A stretch of 62,919 nt of DNA from contig JAUSAZ010000042.1 in NCBI GenBank assembly GCA_030652255.1, positions 1-62,919 on the forward strand, written 5' to 3'. Within the stretch, counting starts at the first letter, position 1. Every line of letters begins with the position of its first letter. A program made the translations under genes and the position numbers. The notes under the pieces were generated by a model. It saw nothing but the letters and a program-made list of their open reading frames with translations. It was not told the origin of the DNA and did no database searches. Shown piece after piece: positions 49,936-59,309 of this stretch. The DNA comes from Myxococcales bacterium (lineage in GTDB: Bacteria > Myxococcota_A > Polyangia > Polyangiales > Ga0077539).

Positions 49936-52353
49936 GCGTCTCGCGTCGGTCTTTTTCTCGATCGCGACTACAGCATGGTGTGGCAATTTTATGGTCTTAA
50001 ATGGAAACCCGCTTGGGCTTCCATCCGCAAGATCCGCCCTGTGAAATGCGCAGTTGGTGAAAGTGACATTGCGGAGTCGCGAAAATTGTAGCGATGAGGC
50101 CGCGAGCCAGCAATGATCAAAAGACGAGTCAATAACTGTGCAGCCAGCAATTTCTGTCATGTAAAAGTTGCAGTTGAGGAAGGTCGATCTGGAGATCGTG
50201 CCAAGGGTAATCTGCGAGTGTTGAATCACTACGTTCTTGGCATTGACGCCATTCCAAATGCAATGGCCTAGGTTTAGATTTGATAGGTCAGATCCATCAG
50301 CGATTCCGACAAAGAGAGTCTGGGATGATATGCGCTCCCATTCACTGAACGCGGGCGATCGCATCATCCCGTGGTAGGCTTCTCGATACCGTCCTGGGCA
50401 CTGCTGCTCAGGCGCGAATCCCACGTCTTGGCCAGCGCGCAGTCCGGCAATCAAGAACACGTTCCCCAGAGAGATGCCGAGCACGTCACTCGGGCGCAGC
50501 GACCACGCGCGGGCAACTCGTAGCGTCGTCTCTGCCTCGAACTCGTCGAGCACTCCGCCATAGATTGCGCCCAGTCTCGCCGCTAGCGTGACCAGATCAC
50601 GGTCCGCGTCATGCGCGACACCATGCTCCACGAATGTTGGCCAATCGCCCGCCATCCTCTTCAAGAAGCGCTCGACGCCGACCGGAACCACTGCGACCCC
50701 GAAGCGCTCGATCCATCGACGCCGGAGCGCACTGTCTGGTAAGCGAAACGTCGTCTCGCCGAACTCGTCTTTCTCTCGCGAGACCATGGCTGCGATCTCG
50801 ACCGAGAGAAACTCCGCGGCGAGGTACTCCCCCAACGACTTGTGCAGAAACTCCCACGCGCGCTCGTCCTGCTCGCTCCGGCGCTGTGAGATCGCCAGGA
50901 TCAACCGGGTTGCCTTCGACTCGGTCTTCTCCGTTTCAGCCTGAAGTCCGAGAGCCGCCAGTGTCCTCTGGAGATCCTCGCTCCGGATCACCTCACGACC
51001 GCTCTGCATGACGGCGAACCCGATCACACGAAGCAGGCGCCGGAGTTCCGCCGCGGTGAAGTCACCGCGCTCACTCTGATGGCGCTTGCAGGTCTCCGAG
51101 ATCACATGGCGATAGATTCTCGTCAGATCGAGGCCTCCAAGATCATCCAGGATCTGGATCCCCTCTAGGTCCAGCAGGGCGAGAAGCCTCAGTGTCAGCG
51201 GTTCATGAATCAACGATCTCAGGACTTCGGCGTCCGACTCCTCGCCGCTCCCCTCTAGACGCTTGCAATCGAACGTACTTCCCGTCACATCCCTCCATCG
51301 GGCGCACCATGTCGCGACCTGCGCATCGTCGAAGGGCAACAACGTCACAACCTTCGCGCCCTCCGGAATCGCCGTGTCGTCGCGGCCAAACACGGTGTCC
51401 CGCCCGAAACAGACAAGTCCCTGCACACGCTGTTCGCGGAGAAGCCCCTGTAACCGCAGGAAGAAGCTCCCAAGCCCGCTCCGCGACGCCTGGATCAACT
51501 CATCGAACCCGTCGAGCAACAGCACCAGCCGTGGAGCGCGTTCGAACACCTCGGCTAGACCCGAGCCGACTGCCTCTGACTGCGTCACCTGTGGCAGTGC
51601 CCGCGCGATCTCCTGGAAGAGGTCACGCTCCGGCGAGACCTCACGCAGCCTGATCAGCAGCGGCTGCAACAACGCATCATCCGCCAGCTCCGAGGCCAGC
51701 ATCGTAGCGAGCGTGCTCTTGCCCGAACCGGGACCGCCGAGCACGAAGACCAGGTTAGCTCGCGAGCCCGATGAGTCGCTCACCAGTCGGCGTATCATCG
51801 GCTGCGGGTCCAACTCTATTGGCGAATCCTCCCGCCGAGCGATTCCAACTCGCCTGCCAACAGTACCCGCCAGCACCTCCTGTCGATATCTCGGCGCCAC
51901 ATAGATGCTCTTCAACGGCACCCGGTGCGGCTCCGGGATTCCCCAGATCGGCTGCTCGGGCAGCGCCCGAAGCTCCGCCCGGTACTGCTCCCACCACTCC
52001 CCGCCCACCGGCGTGAACGAGTACGGATGCACGTGCGCCATCGCCCGATGCAGCCGCGGTGCTCGCCGCATCATCTCCAGGAGCGCCCCCAGATCCCTCT
52101 GCACCACGATGTCCGGTGTCGCGGCCGATACCAGGGCGTGGAGTTCCTGCTCGGTGACCCGATCGAGCACACCGAACACCCGCACCTCCGGCACGTCCGC
52201 CGACAGCCCGAACGCCCGCTCGCGCGCCCCGCTGAGGTCCGCCGCCGCCGCGATCGCCCCGAAGCCCGCGCGCACCTCGTCCAGCCGATGCACCAGCCGC
52301 CGCAGCTCTCCCAGCGCCGCTGCCACCTCGTTGACGTCGAGGGTGTCGCTCAC
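49918..52353 (-). CDS. NACHT-type STAND NTPase with C-terminal pentapeptide-like repeats
   Basis: The 811-residue protein overlaps the AAA gene upstream (ATGA). The N-terminal ~150 residues form an unrecognised helical/mixed domain. The NACHT domain has Walker A GGPGSGKST (206-214) and Walker B LVLLLDGFDE (276-285), with the typical EFLHKSLGEYLAAEFL (near residue 530) after the NTPase. Residues ~690-780 show degenerate pentapeptide repeats (SDLSNLNLGHCIWNGV, STFLNCNFYMTEI, VTFTNCAFHRADL). Bacterial NACHT proteins are known anti-phage sensors. The end of the gene is much AT-richer than the genome. No nuclease or membrane effector motif is evident, so the effector may be the N-terminal domain. 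Confidence 0.85.
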   Translation of the reverse strand: MSDTLDVNEVAAALGELRRLVHRLDEVRAGFGAIAAAADLSGARERAFGLSADVPEVRVFGVLDRVTEQELHALVSAATPDIVVQRDLGALLEMMRRAPRLHRAMAHVHPYSFTPVGGEWWEQYRAELRALPEQPIWGIPEPHRVPLKSIYVAPRYRQEVLAGTVGRRVGIARREDSPIELDPQPMIRRLVSDSSGSRANLVFVLGGPGSGKSTLATMLASELADDALLQPLLIRLREVSPERDLFQEIARALPQVTQSEAVGSGLAEVFERAPRLVLLLDGFDELIQASRSGLGSFFLRLQGLLREQRVQGLVCFGRDTVFGRDDTAIPEGAKVVTLLPFDDAQVATWCARWRDVTGSTFDCKRLEGSGEESDAEVLRSLIHEPLTLRLLALLDLEGIQILDDLGGLDLTRIYRHVISETCKRHQSERGDFTAAELRRLLRVIGFAVMQSGREVIRSEDLQRTLAALGLQAETEKTESKATRLILAISQRRSEQDERAWEFLHKSLGEYLAAEFLSVEIAAMVSREKDEFGETTFRLPDSALRRRWIERFGVAVVPVGVERFLKRMAGDWPTFVEHGVAHDADRDLVTLAARLGAIYGGVLDEFEAETTLRVARAWSLRPSDVLGISLGNVFLIAGLRAGQDVGFAPEQQCPGRYREAYHGMMRSPAFSEWERISSQTLFVGIADGSDLSNLNLGHCIWNGVNAKNVVIQHSQITLGTISRSTFLNCNFYMTEIAGCTVIDSSFDHCWLAASSLQFSRLRNVTFTNCAFHRADLADGSPSGFPFKTIKLPHHAVVAIEKKTDARRSFTIP

Positions 52354-53672
52354 GACGCCTGCTGCGATCGGATCGCGTCCACGTACAGCGGCTCGATCGA
52401 GTACGTCGCCTTCTTCCCCACGATCGGCGCCAGCAGTCTCAACAGCAGCGGATTCGGCGGCAGCTCTTCCTCGAAGGCCACCTGCTGGCGCCCGGCGCGC
52501 ACCTCGGTGTCCACCCGCTCGATGATGAACACAAGCTCAGCCTGCCGGCGCCACTCCAGCAGCTGCTCATTGAGCCGCGCCCGTACCCGGGCGAGCGTCA
52601 CCGGCAGCTCCGCCCTCGCGACCTTCGCCCGGATCTCCTGGCAGTGTTGCAGGAACATCCCGACCCGCCCCTCCACCCGGTTCGCCAGCCACTTCAGCGC
52701 CTCGGCGTCGTACACCACCTCGCCGTCATTGAAGCAGTCGATGCGCCGCTGATACACCTCCAGCAGGGCCGCCGCGCTCTCCCACGTCCCGATCTCCGCC
52801 AGCGGCTGCAGCTCCTTCTCCCGGCCGTTGTACGACTGCGTTCTCACCGTCACCACGACCGTGCATCGCTTCGATGCCGCCAGCGCGCCGAGCCGATCGA
52901 GCAACACGCTGCACTCTCCGCCGTTCTCCAGCCGCGGGTCGAGCAGGTCGAGGTCATCGACCAGGAAGAGCACCCGACGGACGTCCTCCACCCGACGTCG
53001 AAACTCCAACAGTTGCAGAATCAGTGTCACGACGTGGTCGTCCGTCGGCAGGGCGACCGTCCACTTGAGCTTCTGCGACTGGCCCTGGGAGTGGTCACTC
53101 GAACGCGACGCCTCCAGCTTTCCCTCGACCCTCGGCTCGGCCGTCAGCCCCGCGGTCGAAGCCGGAGCCTTCAGCGTGACCGAAGGCGCAAGGCTGAACC
53201 CGAACTTCACCGAGCGCTGCCGCGCCTCCGACTCCGTATACTCGACCTCGATCCGGCGCTCGGGGTCTTCGATGAGAGGGAGGAAGTCGTGATACTCCTT
53301 CAACTCGCGGTCCCAGGAGTCCTGTGAGTCCCGCGTCTTGAAGCCTTCAGGGAAGCTGGGCAGCATCTTCAAGAGCCCGGTGTACATCTTCGCGAGCACC
53401 CGCCGCGCCGTGCTCTTGTCGCTCGCCTGCACCACCAGCGCCTCGAACTTCGCCCCCTGCGCGATCGCCTCTACCACCAGGAAGCGCGCGAAGTGCGACT
53501 TGCCCGATCGGGTGGGCCCGTGCACCGCGAGCGGCAGCGTCGGAATCGCGTCCGACAGCAGTATCTCCAGCCCGTTCTCCAGCTCGATCTCACGGTTGTA
53601 GAACAACCTCCGAAGATCCCCCTCGTCGTCGGGCGGATTCGGGTGAAACAGCTGCGCGGGGCTCTTGCTCAT
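52350..53672 (-). CDS. P-loop/AAA ATPase, first gene of the STAND pair
   Basis: The 440-residue protein from ATG 53672 has LFYNREIELENGLEIL at the N-terminus, Walker A GPTRSGKSH (52-60), Walker B VLFLVDDLDLLDP (234-246) and an arginine-bearing segment TVVVTVRTQSYNGR, with a C-terminal helical region (LKWLANRVEGRVGMFLQHCQ) like the lid/winged part of Orc1/STAND ATPases. The NREIEL start is typical of proteins that load onto a partner. A large insertion (~residues 115-205) is Ser/Gln/Lys-rich. Its 4-bp overlap with the NACHT gene shows they act together. No function is known for this pair. Confidence 0.75.
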   Translation of the reverse strand: MSKSPAQLFHPNPPDDEGDLRRLFYNREIELENGLEILLSDAIPTLPLAVHGPTRSGKSHFARFLVVEAIAQGAKFEALVVQASDKSTARRVLAKMYTGLLKMLPSFPEGFKTRDSQDSWDRELKEYHDFLPLIEDPERRIEVEYTESEARQRSVKFGFSLAPSVTLKAPASTAGLTAEPRVEGKLEASRSSDHSQGQSQKLKWTVALPTDDHVVTLILQLLEFRRRVEDVRRVLFLVDDLDLLDPRLENGGECSVLLDRLGALAASKRCTVVVTVRTQSYNGREKELQPLAEIGTWESAAALLEVYQRRIDCFNDGEVVYDAEALKWLANRVEGRVGMFLQHCQEIRAKVARAELPVTLARVRARLNEQLLEWRRQAELVFIIERVDTEVRAGRQQVAFEEELPPNPLLLRLLAPIVGKKATYSIEPLYVDAIRSQQAS

Positions 53673-53765
53673 CGGGTCTGGTCCGCCGACTCTACGCCAC
53701 CCCTCGTCCCCCTCCAAACACCTCGCGTCCCCCTCTCCCCTTCCGTTGATCCCCAACGCCCTCCC

Positions 53766-54293
53766 ATGAACCGCATCGTCGTCATCGGCACCACGGGCTC
53801 CGGCAAGACCACCCTCGCCCGCGCGCTCTCGGCCGCGCTCGGCATCCCCCGCGCGGAGCAGGAGGCCTTCTTCCACGAGGCCCACTGGCAGCCCGCCGCC
53901 CCCGAGCGCTTCCGCGCCCGCGTCGACGCCTTCACCGCGCAGCCCGCGTGGGTCATCGACGGCAACTACGTCCCCGTCCGCGACCTCATCTGGTCGCGCG
54001 CCGACACCCTCGTCTGGCTCGACTACCCCGCGCCCATCGTCTTCCGTCGGCTCCTCCTCCGCACCGTGCGCCGCAGCCTCACCCGCGAGGAACTCTGGAA
54101 CGGCAACCGCGAGCGCCTCCTCCCCAACCTCTTCACGCCCGGCGGGCTCATCCCGTGGTTCTTCCGCACCCACTGGCGGCGCCGGCGCGAGACGCCTCCC
54201 CTCCTCACGGTCCACCCCCATCTGCGCGTCCACCACCTGCGACACCCCCGCGAGGCCGACGCCCTCGTAACCGCCACCACCGTGTCGCCGTAG
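53766..54293 (+). CDS. Adenylate-kinase-like P-loop protein (topology-modulation/FlaR type)
   Basis: The 175-residue protein has P-loop IGTTGSGKTTLA (residues 7-18), EAFFHEAHWQPA, WVIDGNYVPVRDLIW and LVWLDYPAPIVFRRLL, with conserved ELWNGNRERL. This is the small kinase-like family annotated as adenylate kinase or DNA topology modulation protein FlaR; true activity is untested. It is divergent from the STAND operon (93 bp gap) and only 15 bp before msrA, so the two may be co-transcribed. Confidence 0.88.
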   Translation: MNRIVVIGTTGSGKTTLARALSAALGIPRAEQEAFFHEAHWQPAAPERFRARVDAFTAQPAWVIDGNYVPVRDLIWSRADTLVWLDYPAPIVFRRLLLRTVRRSLTREELWNGNRERLLPNLFTPGGLIPWFFRTHWRRRRETPPLLTVHPHLRVHHLRHPREADALVTATTVSP

Positions 54294-54308
54294 TCATCCA
54301 ACAAACCA

Positions 54309-55010
54309 ATGAACGCCTCCACCCGATGGACCCTGTTTGCGCTCGCGCTCCCGGTGGTCTTCATCGTGGCGCGCCCCTACGTCGGCGCCCAGATCGCCCG
54401 CCTCCCGGGGCCCGGCGAGGCCCTGCCCGGGCGCTCCACCCCGATGGCCCTTCCCCGCGCCCACCACGTCTTCGGAACCCCATTGGACATCTCGCCCGCC
54501 GACACCGAGGTCGCCGTCTTCGGCATGGGCTGCTTCTGGGGCGCCGAACAACACTTCTTCCATCACCCGGGCGTCGTCTCCACGGCGGTGGGCTACGCGG
54601 GCGGAGCGACCCCGCACCCCACCTACCGTGAGGTGTGCTCGGGCGACACCGGCCACGCCGAGGTGGTGCGCGTGGTGTTCGACCCGCGGCGCGTCTCGTA
54701 TGACCAGCTGCTCACGGTGTTCTGGGAGAACCACGACCCCACCCAGGGCATGCGCCAGGGCAACGACCTCGGCACCCAGTACCGCTCCGCCCTCTACACC
54801 ACCACCGAGCCCCAGCGCCTCGCCGCCCTCGCCTCACGCGCCCGCTACGCCGCCGCCCTCCGCGCCGCAGGGCGCTCCGCCGCGATCACCACGGAGATCC
54901 GCCCCGCGCCGCCCTTCTACTTCGCGGAGGCGTCGCACCAGCAGTACTGCGAGCTCAACCCCACGGGCTACTGCGGCCACGGCGGCACCGGGGTGCCCCT
55001 GCCGCGCTAG
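54309..55010 (+). CDS. msrA: Peptide methionine-S-sulfoxide reductase MsrA, membrane-anchored
   Basis: The 233-residue protein has the MsrA active site [10 protein letters not shown] (Cys near residue 73), [43 protein letters not shown] and [13 protein letters not shown] hydrophobic N-terminal segment ([14 protein letters not shown]) and Pro/Gly linker put the enzyme outside the cytoplasm, so it would repair oxidised envelope proteins. The C-terminal Cys in GYCGHGG could be the resolving residue. Repeat copy 2 follows the stop. Confidence 0.95.
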   Translation: MNASTRWTLFALALPVVFIVARPYVGAQIARLPGPGEALPGRSTPMALPRAHHVFGTPLDISPADTEVAVFGMGCFWGAEQHFFHHPGVVSTAVGYAGGATPHPTYREVCSGDTGHAEVVRVVFDPRRVSYDQLLTVFWENHDPTQGMRQGNDLGTQYRSALYTTTEPQRLAALASRARYAAALRAAGRSAAITTEIRPAPPFYFAEASHQQYCELNPTGYCGHGGTGVPLPR

Positions 55011-55017
55011 CACCTTT

Positions 55018-55425
55018 CCACAGGAGATTTCGAAGGCTCGATCGGTGCGTCTACCCACGTCTGCGACCCCCGGCCTCGCCCTCCGAGGGGAGCACCCGCG
55101 AGGTGCCTCCGCGCTCGTTGGGGGACCGCTGCGGCTGCGTCGGGGGGAGAAGAACCGCAAGGGTCGCAAGGGTCGCAAGGGAGAGTTCTGACGGCGCTGA
55201 CGCTTCGGTCTCACGAGAGGGTCCTGGGAGCGATGCCGGTCTCCGACACGAGGTGTGAGGTTCGAGCGCCTGCCCGCCCAACGCCCCTCAATCTCCCTTG
55301 CGACCCTTGCGACCCTTGCGGTTCTTTTCCCCCCGACGCAGCCGCAGCGGTCCCCCCCAACGAGCGCGAAGGAACCTCGCGTGGGCAGTGGGAGGGCGCT
55401 CGGTTCAAGCCTTCAAGTCCCCTGC
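55018..55425. repeat. Palindromic intergenic repeat, copy 2
   Basis: This is an imperfect palindrome filling the 436-bp gap between msrA and the hydratase gene. The left arm (55018-~55262) contains CGCAAGGGT tandem units and the reverse complement of the block seen at 10-50 of the window. The right arm (~55285-55425) contains CCTTGCGAC tandem units. The tips match: AGGAGATTTCGAAGGCT on the left and the reverse complement of AGCCTTCAAGTCCCCTG on the right. No gene is supported in it. Confidence 0.75.
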
Positions 55426-55446
55426 CGCGCTAGGCTCGCGCCCCTC

Positions 55447-56238
55447 ATGGAAGCCCAACCCTCCGCCGTGCTCGTCGAGGTCGTCGACCAGGTCGCGACC
55501 GTCACCCTCAACGACCCCCGCCGTCGCAACGCGATGACCCCCGAGCTCGGCGACGCCCTCGCCGCGGCCGTCGCCCGGCTGCGCGACGAGCCCGACGTGC
55601 GCGCGGTGGTGCTCACCGGCGCGGGTGACGCCTTCTCCGGCGGCGGCGACCTGAAGATGCTCGAGCGCCTGCGGGCCGCGCGCTTCATGGAAGCCCGGGC
55701 CTTCATGCTCGACTTCTACGCGCGCTACCTGTCGGTCACGGGCATCGCGGTGCCGACCGTCGCGGCGGTGCGCGGCGCGGCCATCGGCGCGGGGCTCTGC
55801 GTGGCGCTGGCGTGCGACCTCTGCGTGGTCGACGAGGACGCGAAGCTCGCGCTCAACTTCGCGCAGCTGGGCCTGCACCCGGGCATGGGCGCGACGTACC
55901 TCCTGCCGCGCCGCGTGGGGGCGCAGCGCGCCGCGGAGCTGCTGCTCACCGGGCGGCGCTTCGACGGGCGCGAGGCGGCGCGCATCGGCGTGGCGCTGGA
56001 GGCCGTCCCCGCGGCCGAGGTGCTCCCCCGGGCGCAGGCCCTGGCGGCGCAGATCGCGCGCAACGCGCCGCTCGCGGTGCGGGCGCTGAAGGCCTCGCTG
56101 GGCCTCGACCCGGCGGCGCTGCGGGCGGCGCTGGAGAGCGAGGCGTTTCGCCAGGCGGAGAGCTACGGGAGCGCCGACCTGGGCGAGGGGCTCGCGGCGG
56201 CGGTGGAGCGCCGCGCGGCGGTGTTCAAGGGGGCGTAG
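55447..56238 (+). CDS. Enoyl-CoA hydratase/isomerase-family protein
   Basis: The 263-residue crotonase has LNDPRRRNAMTPEL, oxyanion-hole segments GAGDAFSGGGDLKML (near residue 60) and RGAAIGAGLCVALACDL (near 100), and LGLHPGMGATYLLPRRVG. The first catalytic Glu seen in classical hydratases is not evident in the second segment, so an isomerase or other crotonase reaction is possible. ATG 55447 begins the match; an in-frame start at 55255 lies in repeat copy 2. Confidence 0.93.
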   Translation: MEAQPSAVLVEVVDQVATVTLNDPRRRNAMTPELGDALAAAVARLRDEPDVRAVVLTGAGDAFSGGGDLKMLERLRAARFMEARAFMLDFYARYLSVTGIAVPTVAAVRGAAIGAGLCVALACDLCVVDEDAKLALNFAQLGLHPGMGATYLLPRRVGAQRAAELLLTGRRFDGREAARIGVALEAVPAAEVLPRAQALAAQIARNAPLAVRALKASLGLDPAALRAALESEAFRQAESYGSADLGEGLAAAVERRAAVFKGA

Positions 56239-56281
56239 CCGAGGGAGAGGGCAGGGGAGAGGGACGTGGCCGCCGGAGAGC

Positions 56282-57256
56282 TCATGGGCGACGCGGCACA
56301 TCCGGCGACGCCCGGCGCTCGAGCGACGAGCCCGCGCGACGGCGGCCCAGCGCGATCGCCAGCAGCGCGCTGCACACCACCAGCGTCGCGCGTGCGCCGA
56401 CCGATCCCGGGCGGGCGCTGCACCCGGCGCCGCCGCCGCACGTCAGCTCGGCCTCGACGGTGTTGCTGCGCAGCTCCGTCGACGATCCGAACACGCGCGC
56501 CCTGTACTCGAAGCGGTGGGTGCCCTCGGCGAGCCCCGCCGCGACCGCCTCGGCCGACCCGCGGCACACGGTGTAGACCGGCTCGGCGGGGCTCGCGTGG
56601 TACACGCCGACCTCGGTGATGGGGCTGCCGGACCTTCGCAGCGCGATGGGCGCCCCGTCGACGTAGAGCTGCACGACCATCGACGCCTGCCACGGCCGGG
56701 TGGTCGCATCCCAGGAGAGCGTCGCCGAGCGCTGCGCCGCGCGCACCTGCGACTCGCACGAGCCGTTGCCCGAATCGGGCGGCACGTCGGTCTCGAGCTC
56801 CGCGAGGTCGCCGAGCGTCAGCCGTCCGAGCGCCGTGGGCAGCGGCGCCGCCGCCACGACCGTCACCCTCGTCGTCGCAGCCCGCGCGGAGCCCGGCGAC
56901 GTGCACTGCGGGTCGCCGGTCAGCTCGTAGGTCTCACCCGCGACGAGCGGCGCCGAAGGACGGACGAGCCAGAGCGACGGTGACAGGGCGCTGCCTTCGA
57001 GCGCGACGTCTGCGTCGACCGCGGGGCCGCCCACGCGGCGGAGGTGAAGGTCCGACGGCGCCGGGGCGCGGGCGCCGGGCGCGGGCATCCAGCCGAACGC
57101 GGGCAGGTTGGCCGGCGCGTACGCGATGGCCGTCGCGGTGCCGACGGGGAAGAGCATCTCGGTGCGGCACGCCGAGCGACTGCACGCCGCTGCCTCGTCG
57201 GCGAGCGACCAGCACGCGAGCCCCGACGCCACGACCACCGCCACGTGCCGCACCAT
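56282..57256 (-). CDS. Secreted protein with MYXO-CTERM-like tail
   Basis: The 324-residue product from ATG 57256 has a signal peptide (HVAVVVASGLACWSLADEAAA), two or more beta-sandwich-like segments (YELTGDPQC, VVQLYVDGAPIALRRSG, THRFEYRARVFGSSTELRS) and a C-terminal GCSARPG, a hydrophobic helix (LVVCSALLAIALG) and RRRA, resembling MYXO-CTERM anchors. The middle may be Ig/Fn3-like. No specific function is recognised. It converges with the hydratase gene. Confidence 0.7.
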   Translation of the reverse strand: MVRHVAVVVASGLACWSLADEAAACSRSACRTEMLFPVGTATAIAYAPANLPAFGWMPAPGARAPAPSDLHLRRVGGPAVDADVALEGSALSPSLWLVRPSAPLVAGETYELTGDPQCTSPGSARAATTRVTVVAAAPLPTALGRLTLGDLAELETDVPPDSGNGSCESQVRAAQRSATLSWDATTRPWQASMVVQLYVDGAPIALRRSGSPITEVGVYHASPAEPVYTVCRGSAEAVAAGLAEGTHRFEYRARVFGSSTELRSNTVEAELTCGGGAGCSARPGSVGARATLVVCSALLAIALGRRRAGSSLERRASPDVPRRP

Positions 57257-57369
57257 GCCAGCGAGCGTCGGACACCTCGCCCGGCGCGACAAGCCCTCTG
57301 CTCATTCGCCTTCGTCCGTGATCTCCCCTGTGCGCTCCAGCGCGGCGCGGCGTGGACGATCGGCGATGA

Positions 57370-57723
57370 ATGCCCCTCGACCTTTCTGCATCGGTGGCTG
57401 TCGTGGCGGACTGCGATCCCGGCGCCGCGCGATCGGTGTCGACGTTGCTGGCCCGATGCGGCGTGGGCGAGCGCGCGACGGGTGACACCTTCAGCTGCAC
57501 CGGGGGCAGCGACCCGGCGCTGCGCTGCACCGCCAGCACCCAATTCTGCGAACAGGCCAATGACGGCAGCACGACCATCGACGCCCGGTGCCTCGCGCTC
57601 CCAGTGAACTGCTTCGACAACCCCTGCGACACCTGCCTCGTCAGCGGGACCCGCGGGATCGTCGGGTGCCTCTCTAGCCGTGTCGGTTCCAGCCGCTCGA
57701 CGACGGTCAGCGTCCGCCGTTGA
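57370..57723 (+). CDS. Orphan Cys-rich fragment, possibly a broken gene
   Basis: 117 residues. The core CTGGSDPALRCTASTQFCEQ and LPVNCFDNPCDTCL resembles small Cys-rich secreted domains of myxobacteria ('...C..tQyC.........C..lP..C....C.CL'). No signal peptide is present and the C-terminus (RVGSSRSTTVSVRR) does not continue the domain, so it is probably a truncated relic. GC-ending codons support past coding. The rest of the 57257-57834 gap shows nothing. Confidence 0.35.
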   Translation: MPLDLSASVAVVADCDPGAARSVSTLLARCGVGERATGDTFSCTGGSDPALRCTASTQFCEQANDGSTTIDARCLALPVNCFDNPCDTCLVSGTRGIVGCLSSRVGSSRSTTVSVRR

Positions 57724-57834
57724 CCATCACCCGCACCACGGCCCCCAATGTCCCAACGCCTCACCCGCTCTTGCGGTCTCGACGCCTCGAACTGTCCGCC
57801 CTCGGGCCGTTCTGGTAGATCGCGCGCAACCTCC

Positions 57835-59139
57835 ATGGAAGCTCGCCGCCTCTCGCTGCTGGCCCGTCTCGCAACGGTCGGTGCCGCCCTGCTGGTGCCC
57901 GCCTGCGGGGCGCGCACGTCCCTCCGCGATGAGCTCGCCGACGCCGCGACGGTCGACGCGCCCGCGGTCGATGCGCCCGCCGCGCTCGACGTCCCAACCG
58001 TCATCGACGTCCCGTCGGTCCCTGACGTTCCCCCAGCGCCCGACGTCCCCTCCGTGCCCGATGTGCCCATCCCGAGGGACGTCGTTCAGCTCGCGGCGGG
58101 CGGCTCCCACACCTGCGCGCTGCGCTCGTCCGGGACCGTCCTCTGCTGGGGCTCCAACCGCGTCGGGCAGCTCGGCGACGGCACCATGGGCCCCCGTCGA
58201 ACCGACCCCCGCGTCGTGGCGGGCCTGTCCGACGTGGTCTCCATCGCGGCCGGCGAGGAGCACACCTGCGCGGTGCGCCGCGACGGCGCGGTGCTCTGCT
58301 GGGGCCTCGGCAGTCACGGCGAGCTCGGCGACGGCCGGCGCCTCGACCGGGCTACGCCGGGCCTCGTGCGCGCTCTCAACGAGGCCGCCCAGGTCGCGGG
58401 CGGGCACCACCACACCTGCGCCCGGCTGCGCTCGGGGGAGGTCTCGTGCTGGGGTTCCAACACCTCCGGTGAGCTCGGCGACGACGCCTCGGGCAACGAC
58501 CGCCTCCTGCCGGTCACGGCCGTCGGTGTCACCGACGCGGTGCAGGTCGTCGCGGGCTTCTCGCACTCGTGCGCGCGCCTGACCTCGGGGCGCGTCCTCT
58601 GCTGGGGGCGCAACTTCGAGAGCCAGCTCGGAGACGGCACCTCCGGAAACTTCATGCGCTTCATGCCGACCCCGGCGAGGGGCATCGACGACGCGGCGGA
58701 GATCGCCGCGGGCCAGTTTCACACCTGCGCGCGTCGGAGCACCGGGGCGGTGGTCTGCTGGGGCTCCAACAACAGCGGCCAGGTCGGCGACGGCTCGCGC
58801 ACGCAGCAGCGCGCGCCGGTGGGCGTGCGCGGCATCGTCGACGCGGAGGGTCTCGCGGCCGGGAGCAGCCACACCTGCGCGCGGCTCCAGGGCGGTCAGG
58901 TCGTGTGCTGGGGCAGCAACGGCCTCGGACAGATCGGCGACGGCTCGCGCACCGACGAGCTCATCCCGACGCGGACGACGAACCTCCCGGACGCGCAAGA
59001 AGTGGTCGCCGGTCTCAACCACACCTGCGCGCGCCGCACCAACGGAGAGGTGCTCTGCTGGGGCTTCAACGACCAGGGACAGCTCGGCGACGGAACCACC
59101 GAGCGCCGCCTCGTCCCGACACCCGTCGTCGGCTTGTAG
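57835..59139 (+). CDS. Lipoprotein with seven RCC1-type repeats
   Basis: The 434-residue product from ATG 57835 has a lipoprotein signal (VGAALLVPAC), a Val/Asp/Pro tether (~residues 40-85) and seven RCC1 repeats from ~85 to the end. Each contains 'HTCA', 'G.V.CWG.N' and 'GQLGDG' (for example GSHTCALRSSGTVLCWGSN). Seven repeats make one complete seven-bladed propeller, and the paired Cys in each blade suggest disulfide-stabilised blades outside the cell. The ligand is unknown. An earlier in-frame start at 57748 lacks a signal peptide. Confidence 0.92.
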   Translation: MEARRLSLLARLATVGAALLVPACGARTSLRDELADAATVDAPAVDAPAALDVPTVIDVPSVPDVPPAPDVPSVPDVPIPRDVVQLAAGGSHTCALRSSGTVLCWGSNRVGQLGDGTMGPRRTDPRVVAGLSDVVSIAAGEEHTCAVRRDGAVLCWGLGSHGELGDGRRLDRATPGLVRALNEAAQVAGGHHHTCARLRSGEVSCWGSNTSGELGDDASGNDRLLPVTAVGVTDAVQVVAGFSHSCARLTSGRVLCWGRNFESQLGDGTSGNFMRFMPTPARGIDDAAEIAAGQFHTCARRSTGAVVCWGSNNSGQVGDGSRTQQRAPVGVRGIVDAEGLAAGSSHTCARLQGGQVVCWGSNGLGQIGDGSRTDELIPTRTTNLPDAQEVVAGLNHTCARRTNGEVLCWGFNDQGQLGDGTTERRLVPTPVVGL

Positions 59140-59309
59140 TCACCCCACCGACCACACGGTCACCGCGCCCGCACCGTCGGGCCGCGCCGCGGCTCCCACA
59201 GCGCCACCGGCCCGTCGTGCCCCTCGAGCGTCACGGGCTCCGCTCCCTTCGGTGGGGGCCTGTGTGCGGGCGACGTGCGTCGAGCGCTCTACCCGATGCC
59301 CGTTGGAGA

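Noticed and set aside
59160..59240. Minus-strand C-terminal relic reading ...VTLEGHDGPVALWEPRR... with a stop at 59160
   Set aside because: The end looks protein-like (perhaps glyoxalase-type), but it is too short and has no intact upstream part; noted only as possible debris.
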